Source of the DNA: Bradyrhizobium canariense
GTDB lineage: Bacteria > Pseudomonadota > Alphaproteobacteria > Rhizobiales > Xanthobacteraceae
Reading direction: 5' to 3'
Length of the DNA: 64,000 nucleotides
Assembly (NCBI RefSeq): GCF_018130465.1
Contig: NZ_JAFCKJ010000007.1
Coordinates: 298,213-362,212 of the forward strand
Position numbers and translations under genes: made by a program. Position 1 is the first letter of the stretch. Each line of letters starts with the position of its first letter. This document shows, one piece after another, positions 18,337 to 27,162 of the stretch. Below the pieces are notes generated by a model. The model saw nothing but the letters and a program-made list of their open reading frames with translations. It searched no databases and was not told where the DNA came from.

Positions 18337-19512
18337 ATGATTGTTCGGCAGTTCATCAACTGGATCAGGACGGCGCCCGCCGGCGAGCGGGCCGAGGCAA
18401 CGCGGGCGCTGGCCCGGGCCTGGCTGATCTCGGACCTCTCCCACGACGACCGGGTTGCCGCCGAAGGCGCGCTTCTGATGCTGCTCGACGATCCCTCGCC
18501 GCTGGTGCGGCAGGCGATGGCCGAGGCGTTTGCGCGCAGCACCGAGGCGCCGGCGTCGATCGTGCGGGCGCTGTCGGCGGACCAGCCGACCGTCGCGCTG
18601 CCCGTGCTCGAACATTCTCCGTTGCTGATCGACGCCGATCTCGTCGACATCGTCGCGACCGGCAACGACGAGGTGCAGTGCGCGGTCGCGCGCCGCATCG
18701 CGCTGCCGGTATCGGTCTGCGCCGCCATTGCCGAAGTCGGCTGCGCGGCGGCAGCGCTCGAGCTGATCGAAAATCCTCATGCCGAGCTTGCGCCGTTCTC
18801 CTGGGATCGCATCGTCGAGCGTCACGGCCATCTCGCCGCGATCCGCGAGGCGATGCTGGTGCTTGAGGATCTGCCGTCCGCGACGCGCGCCGCGCTGGTG
18901 GCAAAACTCTCCGAGACGCTGGCTCAATTCGTCGTGGCCCGGAACTGGCTGAGCGCCGACCGCGCCGAGCGCATCGCGACCGAGGCGCGTGACCGCTCCA
19001 CCATGAACATCGCGGCGCGCTCGCGCGGCGAGGACATGGAAGGTCTTGTTCGGCACCTGCGCGTCACCGGCCAGCTCACCGCGGGTCTCATTCTGCGCGC
19101 GCTGCTGTCGAGCAATCTCGACCTGTTCGATGCGGCGCTGGCTGAACTCGCCGACCTGCCGCTGGCGCGCGTGTCGGCGCTGCTGCACGATCGCGGCGGC
19201 AATAGCCTGCACGCGCTGCTCCGCCGCGCCGGGCTTCCCGAGGCGACGTTTGCGGCCTTCCAGGTCGCGCTCGATGCCTGCCACGAGCAAGGCTTCGTCG
19301 ACAGCGACGACAAGGCGGCGCGGTTGCGCCGCCGCATGGTCGAGCGCGTGCTCACCCATTGCGAGACCGACCGCGGTGCGACCGAGCCGCTGATGGTCCT
19401 GCTGCGCCGCTTCGCCACCGAGTCCGCGCGAGAAGAGGCAAGGCTGTTCTGCGACGAGTTGGTCGCGGATGATGCGGTCGATCCCGTGTACGACGACCTG
19501 ATCGCGGCCTGA
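18337..19512 (+). CDS. DUF2336 domain protein
   Basis: 391 residues, almost wholly alpha-helical, with HEAT-like repeats typical of DUF2336 (DRVAAEGALLMLLDDPSPLVRQAMAEAF and later pairs such as VRALSADQPTVALPVLEHSPLL). DUF2336 proteins occur in alphaproteobacteria beside receiver and Hpt genes and are thought to be scaffolds in signalling; the biochemical role is not established. The neighbourhood fits: an Hpt protein and a single receiver follow on the opposite strand after the mosaic repeat. Confidence 0.85.
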   Translation: MIVRQFINWIRTAPAGERAEATRALARAWLISDLSHDDRVAAEGALLMLLDDPSPLVRQAMAEAFARSTEAPASIVRALSADQPTVALPVLEHSPLLIDADLVDIVATGNDEVQCAVARRIALPVSVCAAIAEVGCAAAALELIENPHAELAPFSWDRIVERHGHLAAIREAMLVLEDLPSATRAALVAKLSETLAQFVVARNWLSADRAERIATEARDRSTMNIAARSRGEDMEGLVRHLRVTGQLTAGLILRALLSSNLDLFDAALAELADLPLARVSALLHDRGGNSLHALLRRAGLPEATFAAFQVALDACHEQGFVDSDDKAARLRRRMVERVLTHCETDRGATEPLMVLLRRFATESAREEARLFCDELVADDAVDPVYDDLIAA

Positions 19513-19523
19513 ATTGTCGCTTA

Positions 19524-19664
19524 TGTCGCCCCGGCCTAGTGCGCAATTGCGCACGGGGGGCCGGGGCCCATACCGCGAGGTCTCGCAAGCGAAGCGAGAT
19601 GGCCGACGCCTTTTGCAACAATTTCCGCTGGTGGGTATGGGTTCCGGCCTTCGCCGGAACGACG
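19524..19664. repeat. Bradyrhizobium-type intergenic mosaic repeat
   Basis: About 140 nt between convergent genes. It begins GTCGCCCCGGCC and ends TTCCGGCCTTCGCCGGAACGAC, so its ends are approximately inverted copies of each other. Inside are GTGCGCAATTGCGCAC (a perfect palindrome at about 19539-19554) and TCTCGCAAGCGAAGCGAGA. I recall many near copies of such a sequence in Bradyrhizobium intergenic regions. It could form a bidirectional terminator-like structure for the two convergent genes. Confidence 0.6.
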
Positions 19665-19671
19665 CCTATTG

Positions 19672-20250
19672 CTACCCCGCCGGCGCGATGCTCGGCGCCA
19701 GGATCACCTCGAGATGCTCGGGGCGGTCGCGGTTGACGTCGGCGAGATAGTCGTCGGCAACCTTGCGCAAGCGCCGGCTGAGCTCGGCGGAGACGCTGAT
19801 GCTGTCGAGCTTCGTGTTCTCGTGCACGATGGCGAGGATGGCGTTGATGTGGTGCGTGAACAGCTCGGCCGGCACCTTTTCGAGATCGGGCGCGTGCTCG
19901 ATGACGCGGCACAGGCTCTCGGCTACCCCCGCCGCCGCCGGATAGCCGAAGGTGGCGGCATCGCCCTTGATGTCGTGTGCGGCGTGAAACAGCTCGTCGC
20001 GCCTGTCCTTGGTGAAGCCGTCGTGCCGGATGGCGACGTAGGCGGCCGACAGCCGGTTGATCTCGGTCGCCATCCAGTCCTTGAACTCGCTGGCGAGGCC
20101 CGCGAGCGCCTGTTCGGCGCGGCCGATCGGATCATCCATGTCCTTCTCTTCGACGCGGCGCAGCACCGACCGCAGCGGATTGGGCTGCGTGATAATCTGA
20201 TGCGTGGCGAAGGCCGTGATCTCGATGTCTCTTGCGCTGTTCTTCGCCAT
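19672..20250 (-). CDS. Hpt phosphotransfer domain protein
   Basis: 192 residues. The helical core carries ELFHAAHDIKGDAATFGYP, in which H92 (H-x-[IL]-K-G) is the phospho-accepting histidine of Hpt domains. The N-terminal 40 residues are unassigned. It relays phosphate between a hybrid kinase and receivers in the cytoplasm. It lies 31 nt downstream of the single-domain receiver gene in the same direction, so the two probably form an operon and act in sequence. Start at ATG 20248-20250 (GAGGCCGACATC upstream). Confidence 0.88.
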   Translation of the reverse strand: MAKNSARDIEITAFATHQIITQPNPLRSVLRRVEEKDMDDPIGRAEQALAGLASEFKDWMATEINRLSAAYVAIRHDGFTKDRRDELFHAAHDIKGDAATFGYPAAAGVAESLCRVIEHAPDLEKVPAELFTHHINAILAIVHENTKLDSISVSAELSRRLRKVADDYLADVNRDRPEHLEVILAPSIAPAG

Positions 20251-20281
20251 GATGTCGGCCTCGATCGTGAGAGACGTTGCG

Positions 20282-20827
20282 CTAGATGGAGGAGCGAGCC
20301 TTGTCGAGCAGCGAGGGCTGCTGCAGCACCTCGTGCTTTTCGCCGACGCGGCGCTCGGGGCCCATATAGGCGGAGTTGGTGTTGCGGCGCCGGTCCGGTC
20401 CGAAATAGGTCTTGGTCTTGATGAAGGGGCGGGGACTGGCGACCACGTTGAGGATGCGCTGGTAGAGCCCCTTGGCCGAGATCGGCTTGGCCAGGAATTC
20501 GGTGACGCCGGCATCGCGCGCCACCGTGACGCGGCGCTTCTCGGAATGGCCGGTCAGCATGATGATCGGCGCGTAAGGATTGCCCTTGGATTCCGGCTGC
20601 CGGATCATCTGCGCCAGCTCGAGCCCGTCGAAGATCGGCATCGCCCAGTCGGTGATGACGATGTCGGGCACGTAGTGGCTGTACATTTCCAGCGCGGTGG
20701 CGCCGTCTTCGGCCTCGTAGACTTCACGCGCGCCAAAGGAATGCAGCAGCGTCCGCAGGATGCGGCGCATGTGCGGATTGTCGTCGCAGACGAGGAAACG
20801 CAGCTTGTTGAAATCGATGCGGAACAT
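20282..20827 (-). CDS. Single-domain response regulator with PDRR/PERR tail
   Basis: 181 residues. The receiver has D15-D16 (LVCDDN), phospho-acceptor D60 (IVITDWAMP), T92 (MLTGHS) and K114 (FLAKPIS). There is no output domain; residues 135-181 carry two short motifs, FGPDRRR and MGPERRV, found in several alphaproteobacterial regulators. It probably works by protein-protein contact, with the Hpt protein encoded next. Start at ATG 20825-20827. Confidence 0.9.
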   Translation of the reverse strand: MFRIDFNKLRFLVCDDNPHMRRILRTLLHSFGAREVYEAEDGATALEMYSHYVPDIVITDWAMPIFDGLELAQMIRQPESKGNPYAPIIMLTGHSEKRRVTVARDAGVTEFLAKPISAKGLYQRILNVVASPRPFIKTKTYFGPDRRRNTNSAYMGPERRVGEKHEVLQQPSLLDKARSSI

Positions 20828-20915
20828 GGAGCCCGGGCCGGAGCGGTCAACTTTCGTTAACCATATCCCGCCGGGGGTTAATGAAGGGTTGCGATCGGCA
20901 GTCTGGCGAGGCGGC

Positions 20916-21695
20916 TCAGGAGCCGAACTGCTCGCGCAGAATGCGCTCTTCCAGGCTGTGACCGGGGTCGAACAGCATGCGCATCGAGATGGTCCTGTCG
21001 GACAGCACCTCGACGCGGCGGACGTCGCGCACCTCGTCGTGGTCGGCGACCGCCGCCACGGGGCGCTTGTCGCCCTCCAGCACCTCGATCACGACATAAG
21101 CCGTGTTCGGCAGCAGCGCGCCGCGCCAGCGTCGCGGGCGGAAAGCGCTGATCGGCGTCAGCGCCAGGAGCGCGGCGTTGATCGGCAGGATCGGTCCCTG
21201 GGCGGACAGGTTATAGGCGGTCGAGCCGGCCGGCGTTGCCACCATGATGCCGTCGGCGATCAGCTCGGACATGCGCTCGCGCTCGTCGATCAGGATCCGC
21301 AGGCGCGCGGCCTGGTAGGTCTGCCGGAACAGGGCGACCTCGTTGATGGCGTGATGCAGGTGGACGCGGTCGTTGGCGTCGGTCGCGCGCATCAGGAGCG
21401 GGTTGATCTCGGATTCCTGCGCCGCCTCGAGCCGGGCCAGAAGGTCGACCGTCGAGTACTCGTTCATCAGGAAGCCGACGGTGCCGCGGTGCATGCCGTA
21501 GATCGGCTTTCCCGTGTGCATGTTCTGATGCAGCGTCTGGAGCATGAGCCCGTCGCCGCCGAGTGCGACCACGATGTCGGCTTCCTTCGGATCGCAATTG
21601 CCATAGTCCCTGGTGAGCTGGCCGAAGGCTGCTTGCGCCTCGCTGCTCGCGCTGGCGACGAAGGCGATCCGGTCGTATCGCACTGGCTTGGTCAT
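20916..21695 (-). CDS. nadK: NAD kinase
   Basis: 259 residues. [14 protein letters not shown] holds the G-G-D-G motif (46-49) where the catalytic Asp sits, GTVGFLMN is the second conserved block, and [23 protein letters not shown] is the family signature (T-P-x-G-S-T-A-Y). It phosphorylates NAD+ to NADP+ in the cytoplasm. Start at ATG 21693-21695. It precedes the receiver gene by about 90 nt in the same direction. Confidence 0.95.
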   Translation of the reverse strand: MTKPVRYDRIAFVASASSEAQAAFGQLTRDYGNCDPKEADIVVALGGDGLMLQTLHQNMHTGKPIYGMHRGTVGFLMNEYSTVDLLARLEAAQESEINPLLMRATDANDRVHLHHAINEVALFRQTYQAARLRILIDERERMSELIADGIMVATPAGSTAYNLSAQGPILPINAALLALTPISAFRPRRWRGALLPNTAYVVIEVLEGDKRPVAAVADHDEVRDVRRVEVLSDRTISMRMLFDPGHSLEERILREQFGS

Positions 21696-21952
21696 GGCTT
21701 CCGGGGCAGGGCCGCTGGCTGGAGAAAGTTCCGCCGGGCTCGTCTATACGACCTGGGCCTCGATTGTCGAGGATGACCGCCCTTCAAGGGGGACCGGCAA
21801 CGGCCCATCCCGATTTGAGGACAAAACCGGGTCGATTTGTGCCCAACCGGGCTCTTCAGGCGCCGCTGGACCCATGATCCCCCAAACCGTCGCAATTCCG
21901 CGTTAGCCTTGTGATCCGCACCGGTTGTCGCAGCCGGGCAGGGAGAACGATC

Positions 21953-23542
21953 ATGGCCATGAATATGCCGGCGCTCCGCCGCGCGACCCTGGTGCTGGCG
22001 GTGTCGGCTTTCGCGCTCGCAGGATTTGCCCGTGCGGACGATCCGCCGCAGCCGCGCTCCGATGCGGCGGCAGCCGGACAGAAGGGCGGGCGCGGCGGCG
22101 GCGCACAAAGCGCGTCGCAGAATTCATCGTCATCCGCCGAGCCGCACCGTCTCCCGTCGGATTCGACCACGAAGCAGACGCTCGATCTTCCCGGCCGTAC
22201 CCTCAACTTCGCTGCGACCGCTGGATCGATCCGCGTGTTCGACGGCAAGGGCGAGCCGCTGGCCGACATCGCCTATACGTCCTATGAGGTCGACGGCGCC
22301 GACCGCGCGACGCGCCCCGTGACGTTCCTGTTCAACGGCGGGCCCGGTGCGTCTTCGGCATGGCTCCAGTTCGGCGCGGCCGGGCCGTGGCGGCTGCCGC
22401 TCGATGGCGAAGCTCTGTCGCCGTCCGCCTCGCCCGAGGTGAAGCCGAACGCGGAGACCTGGCTCGATTTCACCGATCTCGTCTTCATCGATCCCGTCAG
22501 CACCGGCTACAGCCGCTTTGTCGCGAGCAGCGAGGACGCGCGTAAGTCGTTCTACTCCGTCGACGGCGACGTCAATTCGATCGCGTTGGTGATCCGCCGC
22601 TGGCTCGAGAAGCACGACCGGCTGACCTCGCCGAAATACGTCGCCGGCGAAAGCTATGGCGGCATTCGCGGGCCGAAGGTGGTGCGCCAGTTGCAGCTCC
22701 AGCATGGCGTCGGTGTCAGGGGATTGATCCTGGTGTCGCCGCTCCTGGATTTCCGCGAGTTCACCGGCACCAGCCTCCTGCAATATGTCGCGACGCTGCC
22801 GAGCTATGTCGCGGTGGCGCGCGAAGCCAAGGAATCGGCCAAGCAATCAGACAAGGGGACTACTAAGCGCGCCGATCTCGCCGACGTCGAGGCTTACGCG
22901 CGCGGCGAATTCCTGGCCGACCTCGTCAAGGGCGAGGTGGACAAGGAGGCGACCAATCGTCTTGCCGACAAGGTCGCCGAGCTCACCGGCATCGACCAGG
23001 CGGTGAGCCGCCGGCTTGCCGGCCGCTTCGACGTCGGCGAATTCCGCCGCGAATTCGACCGCAAGAACGGCAAGGTGACGGGACGCTACGATGCCTCGGT
23101 GCGCGGCTTCGATCCCTATCCGGATTCGAGCAGCTCGCGGTTCGGCGATCCCTCCGGCGATGCGCTGCAGGCGCCGCTGACGAGTGCGGCGGTTGACCTG
23201 TTGACACACAAGCTCAACTGGCGGCCCGATGGCTCCTACGAGGTGTTGAACGGCGCCGTCGAAGGCCACTGGGATTTCGGCCGCGGCATCAACCCGCCGC
23301 AGTCGGTATCCGAGCTGCGCCAGATCCTCGCCACGGATGCGAAGCTGAACGTGCTGGTCGCGCACGGCCTGTTCGATCTCGCCACGCCCTATTTCGGATC
23401 GAAGCGGGTGCTCGACCAGTTGCCGGCCTTCGCAACACAGCGGGTCAAGTTCGTCGTCTATCCCGGCGGCCACATGTTCTATTCGCGCGACGGCTCGCGC
23501 CAGGCGCTTCGGGGCGAGGTCGAGGGAATGATCAGGGAATAG
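21953..23542 (+). CDS. Exported S10-type serine carboxypeptidase
   Basis: 529 residues: signal peptide (ATLVLAVSAFALAGFARA), a Gly/Ser/Gln-rich linker to about residue 85, then an S10 carboxypeptidase core. FLFNGGPGASSAWLQFG is the oxyanion block, AGESYGGIRGPKV places the nucleophile at S234, GLFDLATPY gives D475 and PGGHMFY gives H507, a complete triad in the expected order. It removes C-terminal residues from peptides in the periplasm. ATG 21953 follows GGGAGAACGATC; a GTG at 21911 is a weaker start. Its end overlaps that of the next gene by 11 nt, on opposite strands. Confidence 0.92.
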   Translation: MAMNMPALRRATLVLAVSAFALAGFARADDPPQPRSDAAAAGQKGGRGGGAQSASQNSSSSAEPHRLPSDSTTKQTLDLPGRTLNFAATAGSIRVFDGKGEPLADIAYTSYEVDGADRATRPVTFLFNGGPGASSAWLQFGAAGPWRLPLDGEALSPSASPEVKPNAETWLDFTDLVFIDPVSTGYSRFVASSEDARKSFYSVDGDVNSIALVIRRWLEKHDRLTSPKYVAGESYGGIRGPKVVRQLQLQHGVGVRGLILVSPLLDFREFTGTSLLQYVATLPSYVAVAREAKESAKQSDKGTTKRADLADVEAYARGEFLADLVKGEVDKEATNRLADKVAELTGIDQAVSRRLAGRFDVGEFRREFDRKNGKVTGRYDASVRGFDPYPDSSSSRFGDPSGDALQAPLTSAAVDLLTHKLNWRPDGSYEVLNGAVEGHWDFGRGINPPQSVSELRQILATDAKLNVLVAHGLFDLATPYFGSKRVLDQLPAFATQRVKFVVYPGGHMFYSRDGSRQALRGEVEGMIRE

Positions 23543-24917
23543 GCCGGCGTTTGCGTGGTGGATATCGGCGCGCGATCTCGCGGGCGACCACGCTTGCAGG
23601 CTTCACATTGGCACCGGCGATCCAGATGTCGCTGACCTTGCCGCGCTTGTCGCGGACGCGGCGGACCGGTTCGCCATGGCTTGAGTAACCGGCGGCCCAG
23701 GCGAGCTTGCCGGTGTCGCGACCGGTGACCTCGATCTCGGCGGCATCCATGAACGGATTGTTGAACTGCGGATTGGCGATCAGCACGCGGTTGCCGACCG
23801 GCACGAAGTCCGTCGCGCCCCAGATCGTCCACCAGCGGCCGGTCCAGTCGCGCACGCGCCGGTCGGGTGCGCCGCGGCTCTGGAAGACGCGCAGGATCTG
23901 CAGTGCGCCGTCCATCCAGAACGGCGCCGCGCCGTCGATCGAGTTGCTGAGGATGCTGATCGCGAGCTCGCAAGCGGGGATGGAGCAGGTCCGGGAGATG
24001 TAACCTTGAAAGCCGCCGCCGTGGCCGAACCAGTCCAAGCCGTCGGTCTTGCCGGCGTTGACGCCGAGGCCGTAATAGCCTTCGAAGGCTTGCGGGACGC
24101 GCCAATGGTTTCGCGTCATCTCGCGGCGGCTCGCGACCGATAGCACGCTCTTTTTCGCATTGGGCGCGAGCTGCGCGTAGAAGCGGGCCGTATCGGCGGC
24201 GGTCGCGACGAAGCCGGCGGCGGATGCCATGGCGTGCGCGGGATTGTCGCCGGGGATCACGCATCGCTCCCCGTACGGCAGCTTGCGGGTGTGACCGCGC
24301 GCGAACGACGCGCCCTTGGGAAGCGGCGCGTCCGGCTCGGTTTCGCGCAGGCCCGCAGGTTCGATGATCTCGCGCTTGATCCAGACCGGGTAGGGCTCCT
24401 TCGTCACGGCTTCGATGACGAGACCGATCAGCCCAAAGCCGTGATTGGAATATTTGAAGCGTATGCCCGGCTCGATCGCGGTCGGCCGCTTCAATTCCGC
24501 GAGCAGCTCCCCGGCGTGGAGATAGGGACGGCTGTCGATAAACTGGCCGGAATCGGCGCCGTCGCGCGTCAGCCCCGCGCTGTGCGAGAGCACCTGCGCA
24601 ATCGTCGTCTCGGCGACGCGCGGATGCAGGCCGCCGACATATTGGCCGATCGTGTCGTCGAGCCGGAGCTTGCGCTGCTCGCGCAGCTTCATGATGCCGG
24701 CCGAGGTAAAGCTCTTCGAGTGCGAGGCGATGCGGAAGCGGTGGCGCGGGGTGAGCTTCTCGCCGGTGTCGAGATTGGCGAGGCCGAACGCGTGCTCGGC
24801 GACGACCTCGCCGCGATGGGCGAATGCGACGATGACGCCGGGCTGTTGGAACGTCGTCTGCTGGAATTCGATCCAGGAGCCGATGTAGTCGATCGCGGAT
24901 CGCAGCCAATTGTCCAT
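23532..24917 (-). CDS. Serine hydrolase of the beta-lactamase/EstB family
   Basis: 461 residues. FRIASHSKSFTSAGIMKL carries the S-x-x-K motif (S65, K68), RFKYSNHGFGLIG the Y-S-N motif, and DWFGHGGGFQGYIS the H-x-G motif of class C beta-lactamase-like serine hydrolases (also EstB, D-aminopeptidase). No signal peptide is seen, so it is probably cytoplasmic; likely an esterase or D-peptidase. The C-terminal 100 residues form an extra beta-rich domain. Start ATG 24915-24917. It is convergent with, and overlaps by 11 nt, the S10 carboxypeptidase. Confidence 0.88.
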   Translation of the reverse strand: MDNWLRSAIDYIGSWIEFQQTTFQQPGVIVAFAHRGEVVAEHAFGLANLDTGEKLTPRHRFRIASHSKSFTSAGIMKLREQRKLRLDDTIGQYVGGLHPRVAETTIAQVLSHSAGLTRDGADSGQFIDSRPYLHAGELLAELKRPTAIEPGIRFKYSNHGFGLIGLVIEAVTKEPYPVWIKREIIEPAGLRETEPDAPLPKGASFARGHTRKLPYGERCVIPGDNPAHAMASAAGFVATAADTARFYAQLAPNAKKSVLSVASRREMTRNHWRVPQAFEGYYGLGVNAGKTDGLDWFGHGGGFQGYISRTCSIPACELAISILSNSIDGAAPFWMDGALQILRVFQSRGAPDRRVRDWTGRWWTIWGATDFVPVGNRVLIANPQFNNPFMDAAEIEVTGRDTGKLAWAAGYSSHGEPVRRVRDKRGKVSDIWIAGANVKPASVVAREIARRYPPRKRRPIP

Positions 24918-24972
24918 TGCGCACCAATTTGCGTGGAAAAGATTTGGTGCGGGAAGCTAGCCGAGAAAGCGG

Positions 24973-25002
24973 AACGGGCACAACCCTGAGGTTGTGCCCG
25001 TT
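24973..25002 (-). terminator. Hairpin terminator of the TPR-protein gene
   Basis: A perfect 13-bp stem, AACGGGCACAACC with loop CTGA and its complement, ends 25 nt after the stop codon of the TPR gene on the minus strand. No strong U-run follows, so it may need help from Rho or act as a 3' stabiliser. Confidence 0.7.
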
Positions 25003-25027
25003 CGCATCGTTCGAAGATGCGCAGTCT

Positions 25028-25570
25028 TTAGTACACGAGCGTCGCGCCGGTCGGCTTGTCGAGGGCTGCGGCAAGCGAGCGATACTCGGAGCTGTCGGCG
25101 CCGGCGAGCGAGGCGATCTTGTTCAGGTGATACTGCGCCTGCTCGCGGTTGCCCTGCTCGAGCTGCCATAGGCCGTAATACTGCCAGGTGCGAACGTGGT
25201 TCGGATCGTCCTTCAGCGCCAGCTCGTAATAGACCTTCGACGACTGGTAGTCGCCGAGCTTGCGGTAGGAGTAGCCGATCAAATTGGCGACGTCGGCGAC
25301 GTCGTCGCGCTTGAGCGACTTCAGCTGGCCAATCGCGCCGGTGTAGTCGTGATTGTCGTAGATCGTCGTGTAGGCGGTGCGATAGGCGGCAAGGAATTTC
25401 GGATCGCTGACGGAGGAGCTCTTCTTCTTGCCCTTTTTGGTCGAGGTGTCCGACGCCGGCGGCGACGAGGGGGTGTCGCCACCCGCGGCATAGGCGCTGG
25501 TCAGAGCCGGCCCGGCCGCCAATGTCATGGCGACAAGTCCCGGCACAAGAAGCGTAGAGAGTTTGCGCAT
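25028..25570 (-). CDS. Exported TPR-repeat protein
   Basis: 180 residues: signal peptide (MRKLSTLLVPGLVAMTLAAGPALTSAYA), a Ser/Lys-rich spacer (GKKKSSS), then helices with the TPR pattern, clearest in VADVANLIGYSYRKLGDY and YYELALKDDPNHVRTWQYYG. TPR proteins bind partner proteins; here the partner is unknown. It is secreted to the periplasm. Its terminator is the hairpin at 24973-25002. Confidence 0.85.
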   Translation of the reverse strand: MRKLSTLLVPGLVAMTLAAGPALTSAYAAGGDTPSSPPASDTSTKKGKKKSSSVSDPKFLAAYRTAYTTIYDNHDYTGAIGQLKSLKRDDVADVANLIGYSYRKLGDYQSSKVYYELALKDDPNHVRTWQYYGLWQLEQGNREQAQYHLNKIASLAGADSSEYRSLAAALDKPTGATLVY

Positions 25571-25821
25571 CTAAGTTCTCCCGTATGGAACGTGGCGATC
25601 CTACACGATTGCCCAAAGACCGGAACACCCATCCGGTGAAAACATTCCCGCTTCGCACGATCTATTCTCCCCGGCGCGGATGACAAACTTGTCATCGAGA
25701 TGAACGGAAGCTGGCTGCCGGCTTCAGACTGGGTTCAGCGCGGTCCCCCTAGGCTTCACCTATGATCGAAGGGTAGGCGAGAGGGCGCCCGCCTCAAGAT
25801 CCTTCCAAGAGGAGACGAACC

Positions 25822-26220
25822 ATGTTGAAGACAATTTCCGCAGCCTTGCTCGCAGCTTCCGTGATCGCAGCCCCGGCCTTCGCCGCCGAGGCCGGCAAGA
25901 CCACCACGACCACGCCGGTGATCAAGGCCGACCAGAGCCAGACCAAGGTGTCGACCACCGCCGCGAAACCCGACGCCGGCCTCAAGGCCGACGCCAAGGC
26001 GTCCGATGCCAAGGCTTCTGACGTCAAGTCTGCCGACATCAAGGCGGGCGCCAAGGTGGATACCAAGTCGAAGGCGATGAACGCCAACGCCGCGGTCACA
26101 CCGGACGAGCACAAGACCGTGCGCACGCATCGTCACCACCACAAGCATCTGTCAGCGAAGAAGTCGCTGAAGGCGCAGCCGGACGTGACCAAGCCGGCGA
26201 CCGTCGAGAAGCGCAGCTAA
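25822..26220 (+). CDS. Secreted Lys/Ala/Thr-rich protein with His patch
   Basis: 132 residues: signal peptide (MLKTISAALLAASVIAAPAFA), then a low-complexity Ala/Lys/Asp/Thr-rich body with short repeats (KADAKASDAKASDVKSADIK), and RTHRHHHKHLSAKK near the end, a histidine-rich patch that could bind metal or phosphate. No family can be named. Start ATG 25822 with AAGAGGAGACGAACC. Such unstructured secreted proteins are common in this genus. Confidence 0.8.
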   Translation: MLKTISAALLAASVIAAPAFAAEAGKTTTTTPVIKADQSQTKVSTTAAKPDAGLKADAKASDAKASDVKSADIKAGAKVDTKSKAMNANAAVTPDEHKTVRTHRHHHKHLSAKKSLKAQPDVTKPATVEKRS

Positions 26221-26425
26221 CGACTGATCCCGCGCGGCGGCATCCCATTGCCCGCCGCCGCGTGTGGATTCAGGTCCGACCCGTCGTCTCGGCGCCTGTG
26301 CGAAAGCGGACGTCGGCGGCGGGCCGGTGCGTTGTCCGCGAGGCCTGCCAGCAGGAGCGAATTCCCTTCCCGCAACCTTGGGGCTAGAACGTCTTCCGAG
26401 TCTGATTGAGCGGAGAGCGTGAGCT

Positions 26426-26860
26426 GTGGGGCGATTGGCGAAACGTGCGGTGAGCTTGGCATTGGTCCTGGCATTGCCGTTGGCGCTCGCGGCATGTTTC
26501 GGCAGCGATAGTGACCGTCCAACCCTGATGGAAGGGACGCAGGCCGGCGGGCCGCAGCCGTTTCCCAACAATTTCCGCAGCGATACGCTGGCCTTGATGC
26601 GCAGCTATCTGAACAACCCCGTCGGCGTGCGTGACGCCAGCATGGCCGAGCCGGTGCAGCGCGAGGTCGGCGGCCGGCAGTTCTATGTCAGCTGCCTGCA
26701 CTTCACCCCACGCGAGACCGACGGCACCTACAAGGCCATGAGGGAACGCGCCGTCATCTTCGTCAACGGCCGGGCGGACCGCGTCGTCGATCGCGCCAGC
26801 GAGCTGTGCGCGGGCGCGGTTTACGTACCCTTTCCGGAACTGGAAAAGATGACGCGGTAG
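26426..26860 (+). CDS. Probable lipoprotein of unknown function
   Basis: 144 residues from a GTG start at 26426 (GGAGAGCGTGAGCT upstream). The N-terminus KRAVSLALVLALPLALAAC has a lipobox L-A-A-C followed by FGSDSD; Phe at +2 permits outer-membrane sorting. The rest (about 115 residues) has no motif I can name; VQREVGGRQFYVSCLHFTPRE and AGAVYVPFPELE are its most structured segments, with two further cysteines. Confidence 0.78.
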   Translation: MGRLAKRAVSLALVLALPLALAACFGSDSDRPTLMEGTQAGGPQPFPNNFRSDTLALMRSYLNNPVGVRDASMAEPVQREVGGRQFYVSCLHFTPRETDGTYKAMRERAVIFVNGRADRVVDRASELCAGAVYVPFPELEKMTR

Positions 26861-27162
26861 CGCAAAGCCCACCTTCATCGCCTGATGGTAGGACAGAGGC
26901 CGCCGGAGCTGCCGGATCACATTTCGGCGAGCTTTGAACGGAGTGGTTTCGCCTTGCGACAAATTGTTACGGCAGGTTTCGTTAGACAGGTCTTGTGCAG
27001 GTGACGAAATACAGCCGGCACAGGGCCGTTCGACGGAACTAAATCGCGTTGTTGCCGCTCCGTCACAGTAACGAACAATCAACGTTCCGGCATCGCCGCG
27101 AAGCAACCCAATTCACGCCACGTTGTTTCCTGAGTGTCGTAAATGAAAGAACGGGGATGATC
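26861..27162. other. Intergenic region upstream of the porin gene
   Basis: 302 nt. No gene is convincing. It must hold the promoter of the outer-membrane beta-barrel gene and a leader of uncertain length; ACGGGG is just upstream of the start. I see no riboswitch or tRNA in it. Confidence 0.4.

Noticed and set aside
18259-19554. 431-codon open frame on the minus strand
   Set aside because: Antisense shadow of the DUF2336 gene.
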